Assembly (NCBI GenBank): GCA_003527165.1
Contig: DPSI01000146.1
Span: 1-5,828, forward strand
Source: Pseudomonas sp.
GTDB taxonomy: Bacteria > Pseudomonadota > Gammaproteobacteria > Pseudomonadales > Pseudomonadaceae
Direction: 5' to 3'
Length of the DNA: 5,828 nucleotides
Below, piece by piece: positions 5,807-5,828 of this stretch; positions within the stretch are counted from its first letter, which is position 1; each line of letters opens with the position of its first letter. Made by a program: the position numbers and the translations under genes. The notes under the pieces were generated by a model that was given only the letters and a program-made list of their open reading frames with translations, searched no databases and was not told the origin of the DNA.

Positions 5807-5828
5807 AAAGGCGCCTTCGGGCGCCTTT
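5807..5828 (+). terminator. Rho-independent terminator of ompW
   Basis: AAAGGCGCC and GGCGCCTTT form a perfect 9-bp stem around a TTCG loop closed by a C-G pair, a very stable tetraloop. It starts 31 bases after the ompW stop. The window ends on three T residues, so the full length of the T-tract cannot be seen. The A-tract on the other side is short, so bidirectional action is uncertain. Confidence 0.85.

Overview
The window looks like the chromosome of a Pseudomonas-type gammaproteobacterium (Pseudomonas sensu lato, possibly the stutzeri/mendocina side). That is an inference from the GC-rich sequence, the strong GC preference at third codon positions, the Pseudomonas OprG-like OmpW protein, and the FNR/ANR-type and Fur-type sites. 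No species call is possible from the sequence alone. Coding density is high and there is no sign of mobile elements, CRISPR, tRNA or rRNA.

Positions 1-4885, all on the minus strand, hold one compact six-gene operon read from right to left: a DUF3450 exported coiled-coil protein; a long MotA/TolQ/ExbB proton-channel protein with a signal peptide and periplasmic coiled coil (TtpC-like); a short ExbB; ExbD; TonB; and an exported TPR protein. Adjacent genes overlap (4, 8 and 1 bases) or are separated by only 10 and 1 bases, so translational coupling is expected. This order is the 'TonB2-type' energy-transduction cluster known from Vibrio, Shewanella and other gammaproteobacteria. The ExbB/ExbD proteins would use the proton-motive force to energise TonB, which contacts outer-membrane TonB-dependent receptors that import ferric siderophores and similar cargo. 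DUF3450, the TtpC-like protein and the TPR protein are accessory parts in or facing the periplasm. No receptor gene lies in the window.

Positions 4886-5082 form a short divergent control region. On the minus side there is a plausible sigma70 promoter overlapped by a 13/19 Fur-box match. On the plus side there is a 9/10 FNR/ANR-box match at class II spacing from a -10-like hexamer, ahead of the outer-membrane gene. Iron would thus be predicted to control the TonB operon and oxygen the ompW/oprG gene.

Positions 5083-5775, plus strand, encode a complete OmpW/OprG-family eight-stranded outer-membrane barrel protein. It is followed by a perfect 9-bp hairpin with a TTCG loop ending in T residues at the window edge, a rho-independent terminator.

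The system is a recognisable family rather than a wholly new one. The parts least explained by textbook TonB biology are the DUF3450 protein, the periplasmic arm of the long ExbB paralogue, the TPR protein, and a TonB anchor without the Ser/His motif.
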